A stretch of DNA of 64,000 nt from an uncultured Collinsella sp. GTDB taxonomy: Bacteria > Actinomycetota > Coriobacteriia > Coriobacteriales > Coriobacteriaceae. The stretch covers positions 62,001 through 126,000 of the forward strand of contig UQTV01000003.1 of the NCBI GenBank assembly GCA_900544095.1, in the 5' to 3' direction. A program made the translations under genes and the position numbers. Positions 41,664-49,748 of the stretch are shown piece after piece. Under the pieces are notes generated by a model. That model saw nothing but the letters and a program-made list of their open reading frames with translations, did no database searches and was not told the DNA's origin. Each line of letters begins with the position of its first letter. Within the stretch, counting starts at the first letter, position 1.

Positions 41664-41885
41664 TTACTGGACCTCGACGACGGCAGCCTCCTCCTTGCGG
41701 ATGGAAAGCTCGTAGCCGCGCACGTTGATCTCGACCGGATCTCCGAGCGGTGCGACCTTTACGACCTTAAACGACGTGCCCTTGATGAGCCCCAGGTCCA
41801 TAAGGTGACGGCGCAGTGCACCCTCACCGTGAAGCTTGACGATGGTAGAGCTCTCGCCCACCTTGACGTCACCCAACGTCTTCAT
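41664..41885 (-). CDS. feoA: FeoA family protein (SH3-like), feoB-proximal
   Basis: A 73-aa protein with the FeoA SH3-like fold (LGDVKVGESSTIVKLHGEG, RRHLMDLGLIKGT, VEINVRGYELSIRKEEA). It binds or tunes the FeoB G domain. The ribosome binding site is GAAAGGGGG. It is one of two FeoA copies in the operon. Confidence 0.92.
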   Translation of the reverse strand: MKTLGDVKVGESSTIVKLHGEGALRRHLMDLGLIKGTSFKVVKVAPLGDPVEINVRGYELSIRKEEAAVVEVQ

Positions 41886-41925
41886 GTACTTGTCCCCCTT
41901 TCAGCTTTTTGCGAAATGCTGCGAA

Positions 41926-42168
41926 CTAACCGACGGTCATGATGTGCATGGCAACCTTGGAATCGATACCAAAGCGTGCACCCAGCACCGTGACGATGAT
42001 ATTGGCGCCACTCGAGCTCACCACGTGGATCTCGTTGCCCTCGACAAAGCCGAGGTCCTTGAGATGGTGCTTCATATCCTCATTGCCCTTTACGCGAGAC
42101 ACGCGCACGGTTTCGCCCGCTTTTACCATCGAAAGCGGCATAGCCGGCATCTGCGGTCCGCAAGACAT
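41926..42168 (-). CDS. FeoA family protein (SH3-like), promoter-proximal
   Basis: An 80-aa second FeoA-like protein (VKAGETVRVSRVKGNEDM, HHLKDLGFVEGNEIHVV, then MHIMTV). It starts with MSCGPQMPAMP, a short extension with a Cys. The ribosome binding site is AGGAG. It is the first gene of the feo operon, 40 bp upstream of the other feoA. Confidence 0.9.
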   Translation of the reverse strand: MSCGPQMPAMPLSMVKAGETVRVSRVKGNEDMKHHLKDLGFVEGNEIHVVSSSGANIIVTVLGARFGIDSKVAMHIMTVG

Positions 42169-42211
42169 GAGTGAGCTCCTAACGTCAGTTCGTCCTCAAC
42201 ATCGACGCAGC

Positions 42212-42266
42212 AAAAGTTAACCACGTCTATGTTCGCTATAGTAAACTAGCACGTGGTTAACTTTTT
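42212..42266 (-). promoter_or_regulatory. feo promoter region with 15-bp inverted repeat
   Basis: AAAAGTTAACCACGT (42212-42226) and its exact complement ACGTGGTTAACTTTT (from 42251) flank a -10-like TACTAT (42238-42243, minus strand). Each arm could bind one dimer of an iron-dependent repressor of the DtxR/Fur kind, covering the promoter from both sides. The regulator is not in the window. Confidence 0.7.
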
Positions 42267-42312
42267 GGAAAGGGTCCCCATTTAGATTTCGAAAAAGTTT
42301 CCTATACGAAAC

Positions 42313-42348
42313 AAAAAGGCGCGGCAAAGAGCTGTCCTTTGCCGCGCC
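42313..42348 (-). terminator. Terminator of ptsH
   Basis: GGCGCGGCAAAG pairs with CTTTGCCGCGCC, followed by TTTTT on the minus strand. Confidence 0.92.
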
Positions 42349-42357
42349 CTGTCATGC

Positions 42358-42606
42358 TTAGAGCGAGAGGTTTCTGATCGATGTGACGCAGGAAGCCTCG
42401 TCTACGCCCGAAACGCGGAAGATGATGTCCTCGCCGCACTCGCCGTAGAGAGCCATGAGCCCCATTACATCGCGGCCGTCGGTATGGCGATCGCCGATAC
42501 TGACCGATACGTTGCTACGATGCTTGGCAATGATGTCGTAAAGCAGCGCAACCGGGCGGGCATGCAGTCCCAACGGATCTTTAATCGTCTTTGTAAACTC
42601 GACCAT
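42358..42606 (-). CDS. ptsH: HPr-like phosphocarrier protein
   Basis: An 82-aa HPr. The active His15 lies in DPLGLHARPVA. The second site is RDVMGLMAL: at position 46, where low-GC Gram-positive HPr has the regulatory Ser, the residue is Asp. The protein can carry phosphate in the PTS but cannot be phosphorylated by HPr kinase at that site. The ATG at 42606 has GGGAGGGG upstream. It is monocistronic with its own terminator. Confidence 0.92.
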   Translation of the reverse strand: MVEFTKTIKDPLGLHARPVALLYDIIAKHRSNVSVSIGDRHTDGRDVMGLMALYGECGEDIIFRVSGVDEASCVTSIRNLSL

Positions 42607-42702
42607 GTCCCCTCCCGCGGCATCGCACATTCGGCCGGCAAACCCAGCCACGTGGTAGTTATTGTAGCGTTAGATGCTTGTCGAGAGCTCCTCTGAACAC
42701 CT

Positions 42703-42924
42703 CGTGGGCAAAAAGTGGCAAATATGAGTACTGTCACCAATTTAGTAGCAGCAAAATCGAGAGCAAATTGCCTCCTTTGAGCGATTCGAAGAGGTTGAAA
42801 GCCGTCAAACGCCCTTTAAAGGGGGTTATATAAATTGATTTTGAGCCCGTTTTTGCTCAGAACAGGCCAAAAAATATGACACCTCTTTTGCAACAGTACT
42901 CATATTTGGCATTTTTTGACCACG
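42703..42924. repeat. MITE-like element F6 with long terminal inverted repeats
   Basis: Left arm 42704-42734 (GTGGGCAAAAAGTGGCAAAT, then ATGAGTACTGT) and right arm 42893-42923 are inverted copies with three mismatches over 31 nt. The 158-nt centre is AT-rich (contains CCCTTTAAAGGG and TTATATAAATTG) and has no coding frame. Its composition differs sharply from the surroundings. It lies upstream of ptsH. No clear target-site duplication is seen. Confidence 0.7.
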
Positions 42925-42950
42925 GGGTCCAAAACCATGCCCCAAAACAC

Positions 42951-42980
42951 AAAAGGAGGGGCCTCGTAAGGCCCCTCCTT
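42951..42980 (-). terminator. Terminator of the amino acid permease gene
   Basis: AAGGAGGGGCCT-CGTA-AGGCCCCTCCTT followed by TTTTG on the minus strand. Confidence 0.92.
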
Positions 42981-43027
42981 AGGAAAGGGAATCGATTTAT
43001 TCCACAGCTGTAGATTAATCCTAGCCG

Positions 43028-44491
43028 CTACTCCATCATGTCGAGGACGGAAGGGCGCAGCTCGCTCTCGGCGGCCTCGGGATCGGTCTCGCGCAGGCGG
43101 TTGATATAGCGGTTGTACCACATCACGGCAAGGCCCAGGAAGACAACCACACCGCCAACGTTGTAGACCAGCGTCAGCCACAGCGGCTGATCGAGCGGGA
43201 TGGTGCCGCAGACAAGCACAAAGCAGAAGACCACAAGCAGGAATGCGGCAACGACCAGACCAAAGCTGCGCGAGCCCATGCGGAAGTCACGGGGAGCGGC
43301 GTCGAAGTTCTTGCGCAGCATAAAGTAGGCAAGCAGGATCAGCAGCGGCGGGAGCAGAGCAGTGGCAGCCGTCATGTTGGTGACGATCATGAGCAGGTCG
43401 TCGAGGTTACCAGATCCCAAGGCCGGGATGATCAGGATGGGGACGACGATGGCGAACTGCAGCCAAGCGGCGCGGGCGGGAATGCCGTGCTCGTTGAGCT
43501 CGACGATCTTGCTACCAAAGACGCCCTTGGGGATCTCGGTGAAGAAGACCTTGATGGGAGCAGAGGTCCACATCATGAGGGAGCCCAGCGTGGCAGCGAG
43601 AAGGATCAGGCCAATGACGCGCGTGGACACTTCCATGGGAATGCCAAAGTGGGCAAAGACAGCGCCGAATACGTCGAAGATACCGGTGGAGATGGCAACA
43701 CCGCCCTCGGGAATGAACAGGTTGACCAGCAGCGAAGCACCTGCGTACAGAAGGCCGATGGTCAGGCCGGCGATAACGACGGTGCGCACGAAGGCCTTGA
43801 CGCCGCCCTTAAGGTCGTTAAGGAACACGCCGACAGACTCAGCGCCGCCAACGCCCTGGATGATCCAGGCAAGCGTACCGAAGAAGCCCCACATAGTTGC
43901 GAAGTTGCTCATGTCGGGAGCCATGTTAGCGGGGGTAGGAGCCGTAGCGAACTCGACGCCGCCAAAGGCAGCAGCCAGGGACAGCAAGATGAACACGGCA
44001 GTCAGGCCGAGAGCCGCGGTCGAGCCGAAGGAGGAAATGGAGCCGATCCACTTAGCGCCCTTGGTCGAAACCCACGTGGCGATAGCAAAGACGACGATCT
44101 CGATAATGGTGATCCACAGCTGCGAGAGCTCGGCATTGGCACCAAAGAACACGTAGCTCGCGTAAATGATGACGTTGGGCAGGACGGACGCAAAGTAGAA
44201 CAGGTTAACGAACCAGTAGCTAAATGCCGTCAGGAACGCCCAGCGACCACCCATCGAGGTCTTAACCCATGCGTACACGCCAGACTCGGAGTCCCTGTTG
44301 AGGCCGACGAACTCAGCGGTAACCAGGGTATAGGGGACAAAGTACAAAAGCGTGGCGAAGAAGAACGACGGCGCAGCTGCCAAGCCGATGGCCGCGTTGT
44401 TGTTGATGATGTTCTTGATACCGAACACGGCGGCGACCGTCATGCCCAGCAGAGCGAACGAACCGATCGTTCCTCGTTTTTCAGAGCTCAT
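43028..44491 (-). CDS. APC family amino acid permease (glutamate/GABA antiporter-like)
   Basis: A 487-aa transporter with about 12 helices. N-terminal motif GSFALLGMTVAAVFGIKNI and the helix-6 region WGFFGTLAWIIQGVGGAESV point to the glutamate:GABA antiporter branch of the APC superfamily. The ATG at 44491 has GGGAGGG upstream. Both ends are cytoplasmic; the C-terminal tail is acidic. No decarboxylase gene is adjacent, so the substrate is open. Confidence 0.88.
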   Translation of the reverse strand: MSSEKRGTIGSFALLGMTVAAVFGIKNIINNNAAIGLAAAPSFFFATLLYFVPYTLVTAEFVGLNRDSESGVYAWVKTSMGGRWAFLTAFSYWFVNLFYFASVLPNVIIYASYVFFGANAELSQLWITIIEIVVFAIATWVSTKGAKWIGSISSFGSTAALGLTAVFILLSLAAAFGGVEFATAPTPANMAPDMSNFATMWGFFGTLAWIIQGVGGAESVGVFLNDLKGGVKAFVRTVVIAGLTIGLLYAGASLLVNLFIPEGGVAISTGIFDVFGAVFAHFGIPMEVSTRVIGLILLAATLGSLMMWTSAPIKVFFTEIPKGVFGSKIVELNEHGIPARAAWLQFAIVVPILIIPALGSGNLDDLLMIVTNMTAATALLPPLLILLAYFMLRKNFDAAPRDFRMGSRSFGLVVAAFLLVVFCFVLVCGTIPLDQPLWLTLVYNVGGVVVFLGLAVMWYNRYINRLRETDPEAAESELRPSVLDMME

Positions 44492-44644
44492 AAGCCCTCC
44501 CAATCATCCGTTATATCTCATCTAAAACCGTCCGGACTGCAAGCGCAATCGTGGACGACGCACCTGCTAAGGGGAATGGGGAAAAGGGAGTCAACAAAGC
44601 CATCCCCCTTAACGGCGCGAAGCAAACGTCCAAACGGACGAATA

Positions 44645-45100
44645 CTACTTGTTGGGGAAGGAATAACCTTCAACCGTCACGTGCAGTACCACGACGCGGG
44701 GATCCGCGACATCGGCCACGACACGGTAGGCCTCGTCGATCTCGACGACGGCAACGCCGCCGGCGGGAATCGTCACGGTCTCCCCCGTACCCTCAAAGCG
44801 CTCGCGATCGTCGATATCGCTGTAGGCGCGCGTGCGGGTAAGATCCGTCTTGGAAGCCACCTCGACGGTCAGGTCGCCGTCGAGCGGAGCGAGCACGGCA
44901 TGGTAGCGACGGTGACCGACTAGATCGGCGGTAGCCGCCTCGTGGGCGTTCACCCACCAATACACCAGCGAGTCGCCGATGGAGTACGCCACATCGTGCT
45001 GCAGTTCAGAAACGCCGTCGAGCGCCTGTCCGGTACGCATCCACTTCTTGACGGACTTCATCTGAGCGTCGAAATCGGCGCGCGAGTTAAAGACATGCAT
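44645..45100 (-). CDS. YhcH/YjgK/YiaL family protein, beta-galactosidase small subunit (EbgC-like)
   Basis: A 151-aa cupin-fold protein. EbgC is the small subunit required for full activity of the evolved beta-galactosidase EbgA in E. coli. Features are DVAYSIGDSLVYWWVNAHEA and the ending TVTIPAGGVAVVEIDEAYRV. It begins 3 bp after the large-subunit stop; its AGGAGG lies in the end of that gene. The pairing strongly supports an EbgAC-type complex. Confidence 0.88.
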   Translation of the reverse strand: MHVFNSRADFDAQMKSVKKWMRTGQALDGVSELQHDVAYSIGDSLVYWWVNAHEAATADLVGHRRYHAVLAPLDGDLTVEVASKTDLTRTRAYSDIDDRERFEGTGETVTIPAGGVAVVEIDEAYRVVADVADPRVVVLHVTVEGYSFPNK

Positions 45101-45103
45101 GAC

Positions 45104-48100
45104 TTATGCCTCCTTAATGGGTGCCAGTGCCTGAGCCAGATCGGCAGACGTCAGCGGTCGCAGGGACACCTCAAAGCTGAAGCTCTCAAAACGGGTGCGA
45201 TAGGAATCGAGCACCTCGGAACCCCAAGAGTTCGAACCAAGGCCGAGCAGCTGGTCGTTGATGTTGACCGTAACTGTGTCGCCCTTGACAAGGTCGTAGA
45301 CGTGCTTGGCGTTATCGATGGCCTCGCAGCTATAGGGCCATGCCGAGAACGAGAATGGGTTGGAAGCGGCGTCGGCCGGACGGGTCACCAGCACGCCGTC
45401 GCCGTGGCTGGAGCGCAGGGCAACCCAGCGGGTACCCTCGCGGTTGGCGCAGTCCTGAGGCATAACGTAGGGCGTGAACATATCGTCGACCGTGGTGCGG
45501 TAATGACCGACCGGGTTGGCGCGCAGCGAGTCCGGATAGTTCTCGCCCGGGCCGTGGCCATACCACTCGACGGCGCGATCGCAACCGGGGACCTCGAAGG
45601 AGATGCCGATGCGCGGGATGATGTCCGAATAGTCACCGTAGGGCTCGCCGGAAACCTTGAGGTCAACGCGTCCGCTCGGAAGCACGGTGTAGACAAGCTC
45701 GACGCGCATGCCGAACGCGCGGACGGGAGGAGCGATACGCTGGCTCACGGTAACGACGACCGCATTGCCGCCCTGCTTCCAAGAAACCTTGCGGGTAGAC
45801 GTCTGCATCACATCGATGAAGTTGTCCTTCCACAGTGAGTCATACTCCTGGGCGTGGTTATCGACGAGCGGATGCCAAAAACCAACCTGGGGACCGGAGG
45901 CCATGACGTCGCGGCCGGATGCCTTCCACTCGCTCACGGTACCGTTTACCTTGCTGAAGGTCAGCTCGCCGTTGAGGGAGCGAATGCGGATTTCCTGCTC
46001 GGTCTCCTCGACCGTAAGCTCAGGACGAGTGGGAGCCGCGATGGCTGGCGCCGGATGGTTTGCGATGGCAAACTGGCTTGCGCCCAGCTGGAACATCGGC
46101 TCGCACCAGACGTGAGCGGCCATGGTGTAGGCGCGCACAGTCAGTAGGGTCTCGCCTACCGCGACCTCGCGAATCACCAGCGGAAGCTGGACGGACTCGC
46201 CGGGGGCAACCGCACCGGGCATGAGCGTCTTGCGGCAAACCACGTCGCCGTCCACCAGGGTCTCCGCCGACAGGCAAACATCCTCGAGGGTGGTAAACCA
46301 ACGCTTGTTGGTGACGGTCAGCTCGCCCGCCTCGGCATCGTAGGCCATGCGAACCGGGCAGATAACCTGACCATACTCAGTGAGGCCCGGGCTCGGCTGC
46401 TGCCAAGGGAACACCATGCCATCGATGCAGAAGTTGCTGTTGTTGGGGTAATCGCCGTTGTCGCCACCATACATATCGTAGGCAACACCGTCCTCGGTCA
46501 CAGCAGCCAAACCGTGGTCGCACCATTCCCAGATAAACTGGCCTTGGATGCAATCCCAGCGATCGAAGACCTCCTGATACTCGGACAGGCCTCCGGGGCC
46601 GTTGCCCATGGAGTGACCGTACTCGCAGTTGATGCGCGGCTTGGGGAATGGATGCTCACCAAAGTCGTTCATCTGCGACACGCGGGAGTACATGGTGGAG
46701 ATAACGTCGACGGTATCGGCGTTGCGATCCTCCTCGTAGTGGACCGGACGACCGTCGAGCTCGTGAGCCTTGGCGTACATCGCGCGGATGTTGCAGCCAT
46801 AGCCGCTCTCGTTGCCCATCGACCACATAATGATGCAGGCGTGGTTGCGCTCCTGCATCACCAGGCGCTCGATGCGGTCGACGTAGGCCGGCTCCCATGC
46901 CGGATCGTCGGTGACCAGGGCGATATTGCCGATATTCTCGAAGCCATGGCTCTCCATATCGGTCTCGGCGACCAGCATGATACCGTATTCGTCGCACAGC
47001 TCGTAAAAGCGCGGGTCGTTGGCGTAGTGGGACGTGCGCACCGCGTTGATGTTGTGCTGCTTCATGAGCTCCAGGTCGCGGCGCATGCGATCGAGGCCCA
47101 CGGCGCGGCCCTTGTGATCGTCGTGATCGTGGCGGTTGACGCCATGCATCTTAAAGTAAGTGCCGTTGAGGTAGATATGATTGCCCTCGACCGTCACCTC
47201 GGCAAGACCCTGGCGATGTGGGACGTACTCGCTGACCTGGTCACCGTCGTAGACCTCAAACGTAAGGTCATAGAGGAAGGGGTCCTCGGGATTCCAGAAG
47301 TGGGCATCGGTCACGCTGCACTCGGCATGGCCGTCGACGCACTCGCCCGTAGCCACCACGTTCTCGCCATCGCTGAGCGTAAACACGACGCGGGAAGCGC
47401 CCTCGGCCACCGTATCGAGCGTAATCAAAGCGGTATCGCCCTCGCGGTGCGTGCGGAACCTAAAGTCGACCAGGTGCGCGGCGGGACGCTGCATAAGGTA
47501 CACATCGCGGAAGATGCCCGATGCCCACCACATGTCCTGGTCCTCGATATAGCTGCCATCGCTGTACTGCAGAACCTTGACCGCAAACAGGTTGTCGCCC
47601 TCGACAAGCGCGTCGGTCACGTCGAACTCGGCAGACAGGCGCGAACCCTTGGTCATGCCGATAAACTGACCGTTGACGTACAGCTCGCCATAGCTCTCGA
47701 TGCCGTCAAAGCGAATGATCTCGCGAGCGCCGGCAGGCACGGCGGGAAGGTTGACGATGCGCTGGTACACGCCCGTGGGATCGTCAGAGGGAACGAACGG
47801 CTGATCCACCGGGAACGGGAAGCCCTCGTCGGTGTAGGCAAGGTTGCCATAGCCGTCTACCTGCCACAGGTGCGGAACCTCCACGTGATCCCACTCGGGC
47901 TCGTACGTGGAGAGCTCCTCGTTGGAGACGGCAGCGGGGCCCTCAAAGAGGCGGAACTGCCACGAGCCGGACAGCTGGACAAACCCGCGCGACAGCTCGC
48001 GGCTGTACGTTGCAGCGAGATCGGCGGTCTCGTAACCCGTAAAGTACGCATGGGGTGCCAGGCGGTTCCTGTGGGTGAGCGCTTGGTTTTCCCAATCGTT

Positions 48101-48112
48101 AATGGCGTCCAT
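45104..48112 (-). CDS. GH2 beta-galactosidase (LacZ/EbgA type)
   Basis: A 1002-aa cytoplasmic beta-galactosidase with the five-domain GH2 layout: sugar-binding domain (about 40-210, SGSWQFRLF, WQVDGYGN, GSYIEDQDMWW), immunoglobulin-like domain, TIM barrel with RTSHYAND, acid/base Glu in IIMWSMGNESGYG and nucleophile Glu in IWEWCDHG, then the bgal small-chain domain. The start follows AAGGAG. It forms an operon with the EbgC-like gene. Three TGCAACCGGTTGT operators lie upstream; the LacI gene at 48489 is divergent. Confidence 0.95.
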   Translation of the reverse strand: MDAINDWENQALTHRNRLAPHAYFTGYETADLAATYSRELSRGFVQLSGSWQFRLFEGPAAVSNEELSTYEPEWDHVEVPHLWQVDGYGNLAYTDEGFPFPVDQPFVPSDDPTGVYQRIVNLPAVPAGAREIIRFDGIESYGELYVNGQFIGMTKGSRLSAEFDVTDALVEGDNLFAVKVLQYSDGSYIEDQDMWWASGIFRDVYLMQRPAAHLVDFRFRTHREGDTALITLDTVAEGASRVVFTLSDGENVVATGECVDGHAECSVTDAHFWNPEDPFLYDLTFEVYDGDQVSEYVPHRQGLAEVTVEGNHIYLNGTYFKMHGVNRHDHDDHKGRAVGLDRMRRDLELMKQHNINAVRTSHYANDPRFYELCDEYGIMLVAETDMESHGFENIGNIALVTDDPAWEPAYVDRIERLVMQERNHACIIMWSMGNESGYGCNIRAMYAKAHELDGRPVHYEEDRNADTVDVISTMYSRVSQMNDFGEHPFPKPRINCEYGHSMGNGPGGLSEYQEVFDRWDCIQGQFIWEWCDHGLAAVTEDGVAYDMYGGDNGDYPNNSNFCIDGMVFPWQQPSPGLTEYGQVICPVRMAYDAEAGELTVTNKRWFTTLEDVCLSAETLVDGDVVCRKTLMPGAVAPGESVQLPLVIREVAVGETLLTVRAYTMAAHVWCEPMFQLGASQFAIANHPAPAIAAPTRPELTVEETEQEIRIRSLNGELTFSKVNGTVSEWKASGRDVMASGPQVGFWHPLVDNHAQEYDSLWKDNFIDVMQTSTRKVSWKQGGNAVVVTVSQRIAPPVRAFGMRVELVYTVLPSGRVDLKVSGEPYGDYSDIIPRIGISFEVPGCDRAVEWYGHGPGENYPDSLRANPVGHYRTTVDDMFTPYVMPQDCANREGTRWVALRSSHGDGVLVTRPADAASNPFSFSAWPYSCEAIDNAKHVYDLVKGDTVTVNINDQLLGLGSNSWGSEVLDSYRTRFESFSFEVSLRPLTSADLAQALAPIKEA

Positions 48113-48145
48113 GGTGATGCTCCTTCGTCATCGTAGTGATTCTTG

Positions 48146-48245
48146 TGCAACCGGTTGTCCTTATCTTACGGGCGATGCAAAAAACTGTGCAACCGGTTGT
48201 CCGCTGAACGGTCGATTTGGCCGGGTTAACGGTGCAACCGGTTGT
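48146..48245. promoter_or_regulatory. beta-galactosidase promoter with three LacI operators
   Basis: TGCAACCGGTTGT occurs at 48146-48158, 48188-48200 and 48233-48245. On the minus strand TTGCAC (in the middle operator) and TAAGAT 18 bp downstream form a plausible promoter. Another copy-like TGTACAAC follows at about 48243-48250. The divergent LacI protein (48489-49505) is the likely reader. Confidence 0.85.
48205..48232 (-). promoter_or_regulatory. Element F7 upstream of the beta-galactosidase promoter
   Basis: TGAACGGTCGATTTGGCC, then GGGTTAACGG, 28 bp, between two LacI operators. It ends 12 bp from the TTGCAC -35 candidate, i.e. about one helical turn closer than at the hexuronate promoters. 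It shares most positions with the copies at 32325 and 37273 although the LacI operators differ, so it is not part of the LacI site. Confidence 0.65.
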
Positions 48246-48250
48246 ACAAC

Positions 48251-48488
48251 CGCGACACTTATGTCACCCTGAGTATCGAAACTCAGCGCAAGACATCGTT
48301 CTTAAGCTCGTAGGCAACCCCCACGCCCGCTGATATCTCACCCATACGAGACGTATTCGATTGCGGCTTGGTTGCAAAACGACACCGGTCACCGGATATC
48401 ATGAACGCTGTTCAGGCGCACTATAGTAAGCTGTATCCGCACCAGCCCGTATCAGCGACAACATCGACCGCATTTTCCAGGAGACGCC
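48251..48488. other. Region between the operators and the divergent lacI gene
   Basis: About 240 bp holding the presumed promoter of the plus-strand LacI gene. I see no gene and no further TGCAACCGGTTGT site in it. Confidence 0.4.
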
Positions 48489-49505
48489 ATGACCCAACCA
48501 GTTCGCACCGCACCTACGCTTGCCGAGGTTGCCGCAGCTGCCGGCGTGTCGCGCTCCACGGCATCGCGCGCTCTCAACGATTCGCCCCGCATTAGCGAGG
48601 AAACCAAAAAGCGCGTCCGCGCGGCGGCCAAGGAAGTCAATTTTGTCCCCAACGCTCGTGGCCGAGCGCTCGCTGTCGGGCGCACGGAAATCATCGCCGT
48701 ACTCGTGACCGAGCCCCTGAGTGAACTCTTCAGCGACCCCACCTATAGCGAGTTTTTGAGCGGCATTACCGAGGAACTGTCGGAGTCGTCCTATCTGCCC
48801 GTTATCTTGCAGGCGTCTTCTACGCATGAGCGCAACCGCGCACGCGAGCACTTTGAGCGCCGCTCGTTCGACGCCGTGATCGACGTCTCCCCCTACAAGG
48901 GCAGCGAGCTGCTCGAGGTACTGCGCGAGCTGGGCGTACCCACCGTGTTGTGCGGCCAGCTCGAGGGCCACCCCTATCGCGATGTGTTTTCGACAGTCTA
49001 CTCTGACGACGAAGAGGGCGGACACTTTGCGGCACTCGCCATGAAGGAGCGCGGGCGCAAAGATATCGTCGCCGTGTTGGGACCGCAAGACAACCCCGCT
49101 GTTGTCGACCGCCTGCGCGGCTACCGCGCCGTCTTGGGCGAAGACCTCCCAGACGCAAACGTTATCTATACCGGCTGGAACAACGGAGACGGCTATCAGG
49201 CCATGCACCAGATCCTCGCGCGCGAGATCGCTTTCGATGGCGTGCTCTGCGGATCGGACCGTATCGCGGCTGGCGTCATCACCGCACTCAACGAGGCAGG
49301 CCTATCCGTTCCGGCGGACGTTTCTGTCGTCGGCTTCGACGATCACGAGATTGCGACGCGCTGCGTCCCCGCGCTCACGACCGTCCGCCAGCCCCTGCGC
49401 GAAGAAGGCCACATGGCCGCCAACATTGCGCTCGACATGATCAAGGGTGCCGAGCCAACCACCTCCGTGATGCACATGCAGCTGATCCAGAGAGACTCGC
49501 TATAA
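48489..49505 (+). CDS. LacI family regulator of the beta-galactosidase operon
   Basis: A 338-aa LacI-type protein with helix-turn-helix TLAEVAAAAGVSRSTASRAL, hinge ARGRALAVGRTE and a ligand domain ending VSVVGFDDHEIATRCVPALTTVRQP. The start follows CAGGAG. It is divergent from the beta-galactosidase operon, whose three TGCAACCGGTTGT operators lie in the shared region. A beta-galactoside or galactose-derived inducer is inferred. Confidence 0.92.
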   Translation: MTQPVRTAPTLAEVAAAAGVSRSTASRALNDSPRISEETKKRVRAAAKEVNFVPNARGRALAVGRTEIIAVLVTEPLSELFSDPTYSEFLSGITEELSESSYLPVILQASSTHERNRAREHFERRSFDAVIDVSPYKGSELLEVLRELGVPTVLCGQLEGHPYRDVFSTVYSDDEEGGHFAALAMKERGRKDIVAVLGPQDNPAVVDRLRGYRAVLGEDLPDANVIYTGWNNGDGYQAMHQILAREIAFDGVLCGSDRIAAGVITALNEAGLSVPADVSVVGFDDHEIATRCVPALTTVRQPLREEGHMAANIALDMIKGAEPTTSVMHMQLIQRDSL

Positions 49506-49510
49506 GAAAC

Positions 49511-49555
49511 TGGGGCAGGCTTTTCGCCAGACAGTTGTTGCGGAAAGCCTGTCCC
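49511..49555. repeat. Tandem palindrome F3, unit 1
   Basis: TGGGGCAGGCTTT pairs with AAAGCCTGTCCC; the loop contains CGCCAGACAGTTG. It sits 6 bp after the lacI stop and is followed by TTTT, so it can terminate the lacI transcript. Confidence 0.8.
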
Positions 49556-49572
49556 GTTTTGAGCGCTCGTTC

Positions 49573-49618
49573 TGGGGCACAGTTTCCGTTAGACAGCTCA
49601 ACCGGAAACTGTGCCCCA
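49573..49618. repeat. Tandem palindrome F3, unit 2
   Basis: TGGGGCACAGTTTCCG pairs with CGGAAACTGTGCCCCA; the loop contains TTAGACAGCTCAAC. Same frame as unit 1 (TGGGGCA, loop AGACAG, CGGAAA) but with paired base changes in the stem. Followed by TTATTTT. Confidence 0.8.
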
Positions 49619-49690
49619 TTATTTTGCCGAATTCTGGGTCGCGCTTTCCGCGACGCCCGGTCATCCCAAGCCCTCTCAACCTCGGCGCAT

Positions 49691-49725
49691 AAAAAACGAG
49701 GGAAGGCACGCGTCCTTCCCTCGTT
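49691..49725 (-). terminator. Terminator of aspS
   Basis: AACGAGGGAAGG pairs with CCTTCCCTCGTT around a 7-nt loop, followed by TTTTTT on the minus strand. Confidence 0.92.
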
Positions 49726-49748
49726 ACGGGCAATAGGTAGCCGCTCGC

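Noticed and set aside
48188..48245. F7 at the beta-galactosidase promoter as part of the LacI operator
   Set aside because: The same element occurs at promoters that lack TGCAACCGGTTGT, so it must be a separate site.
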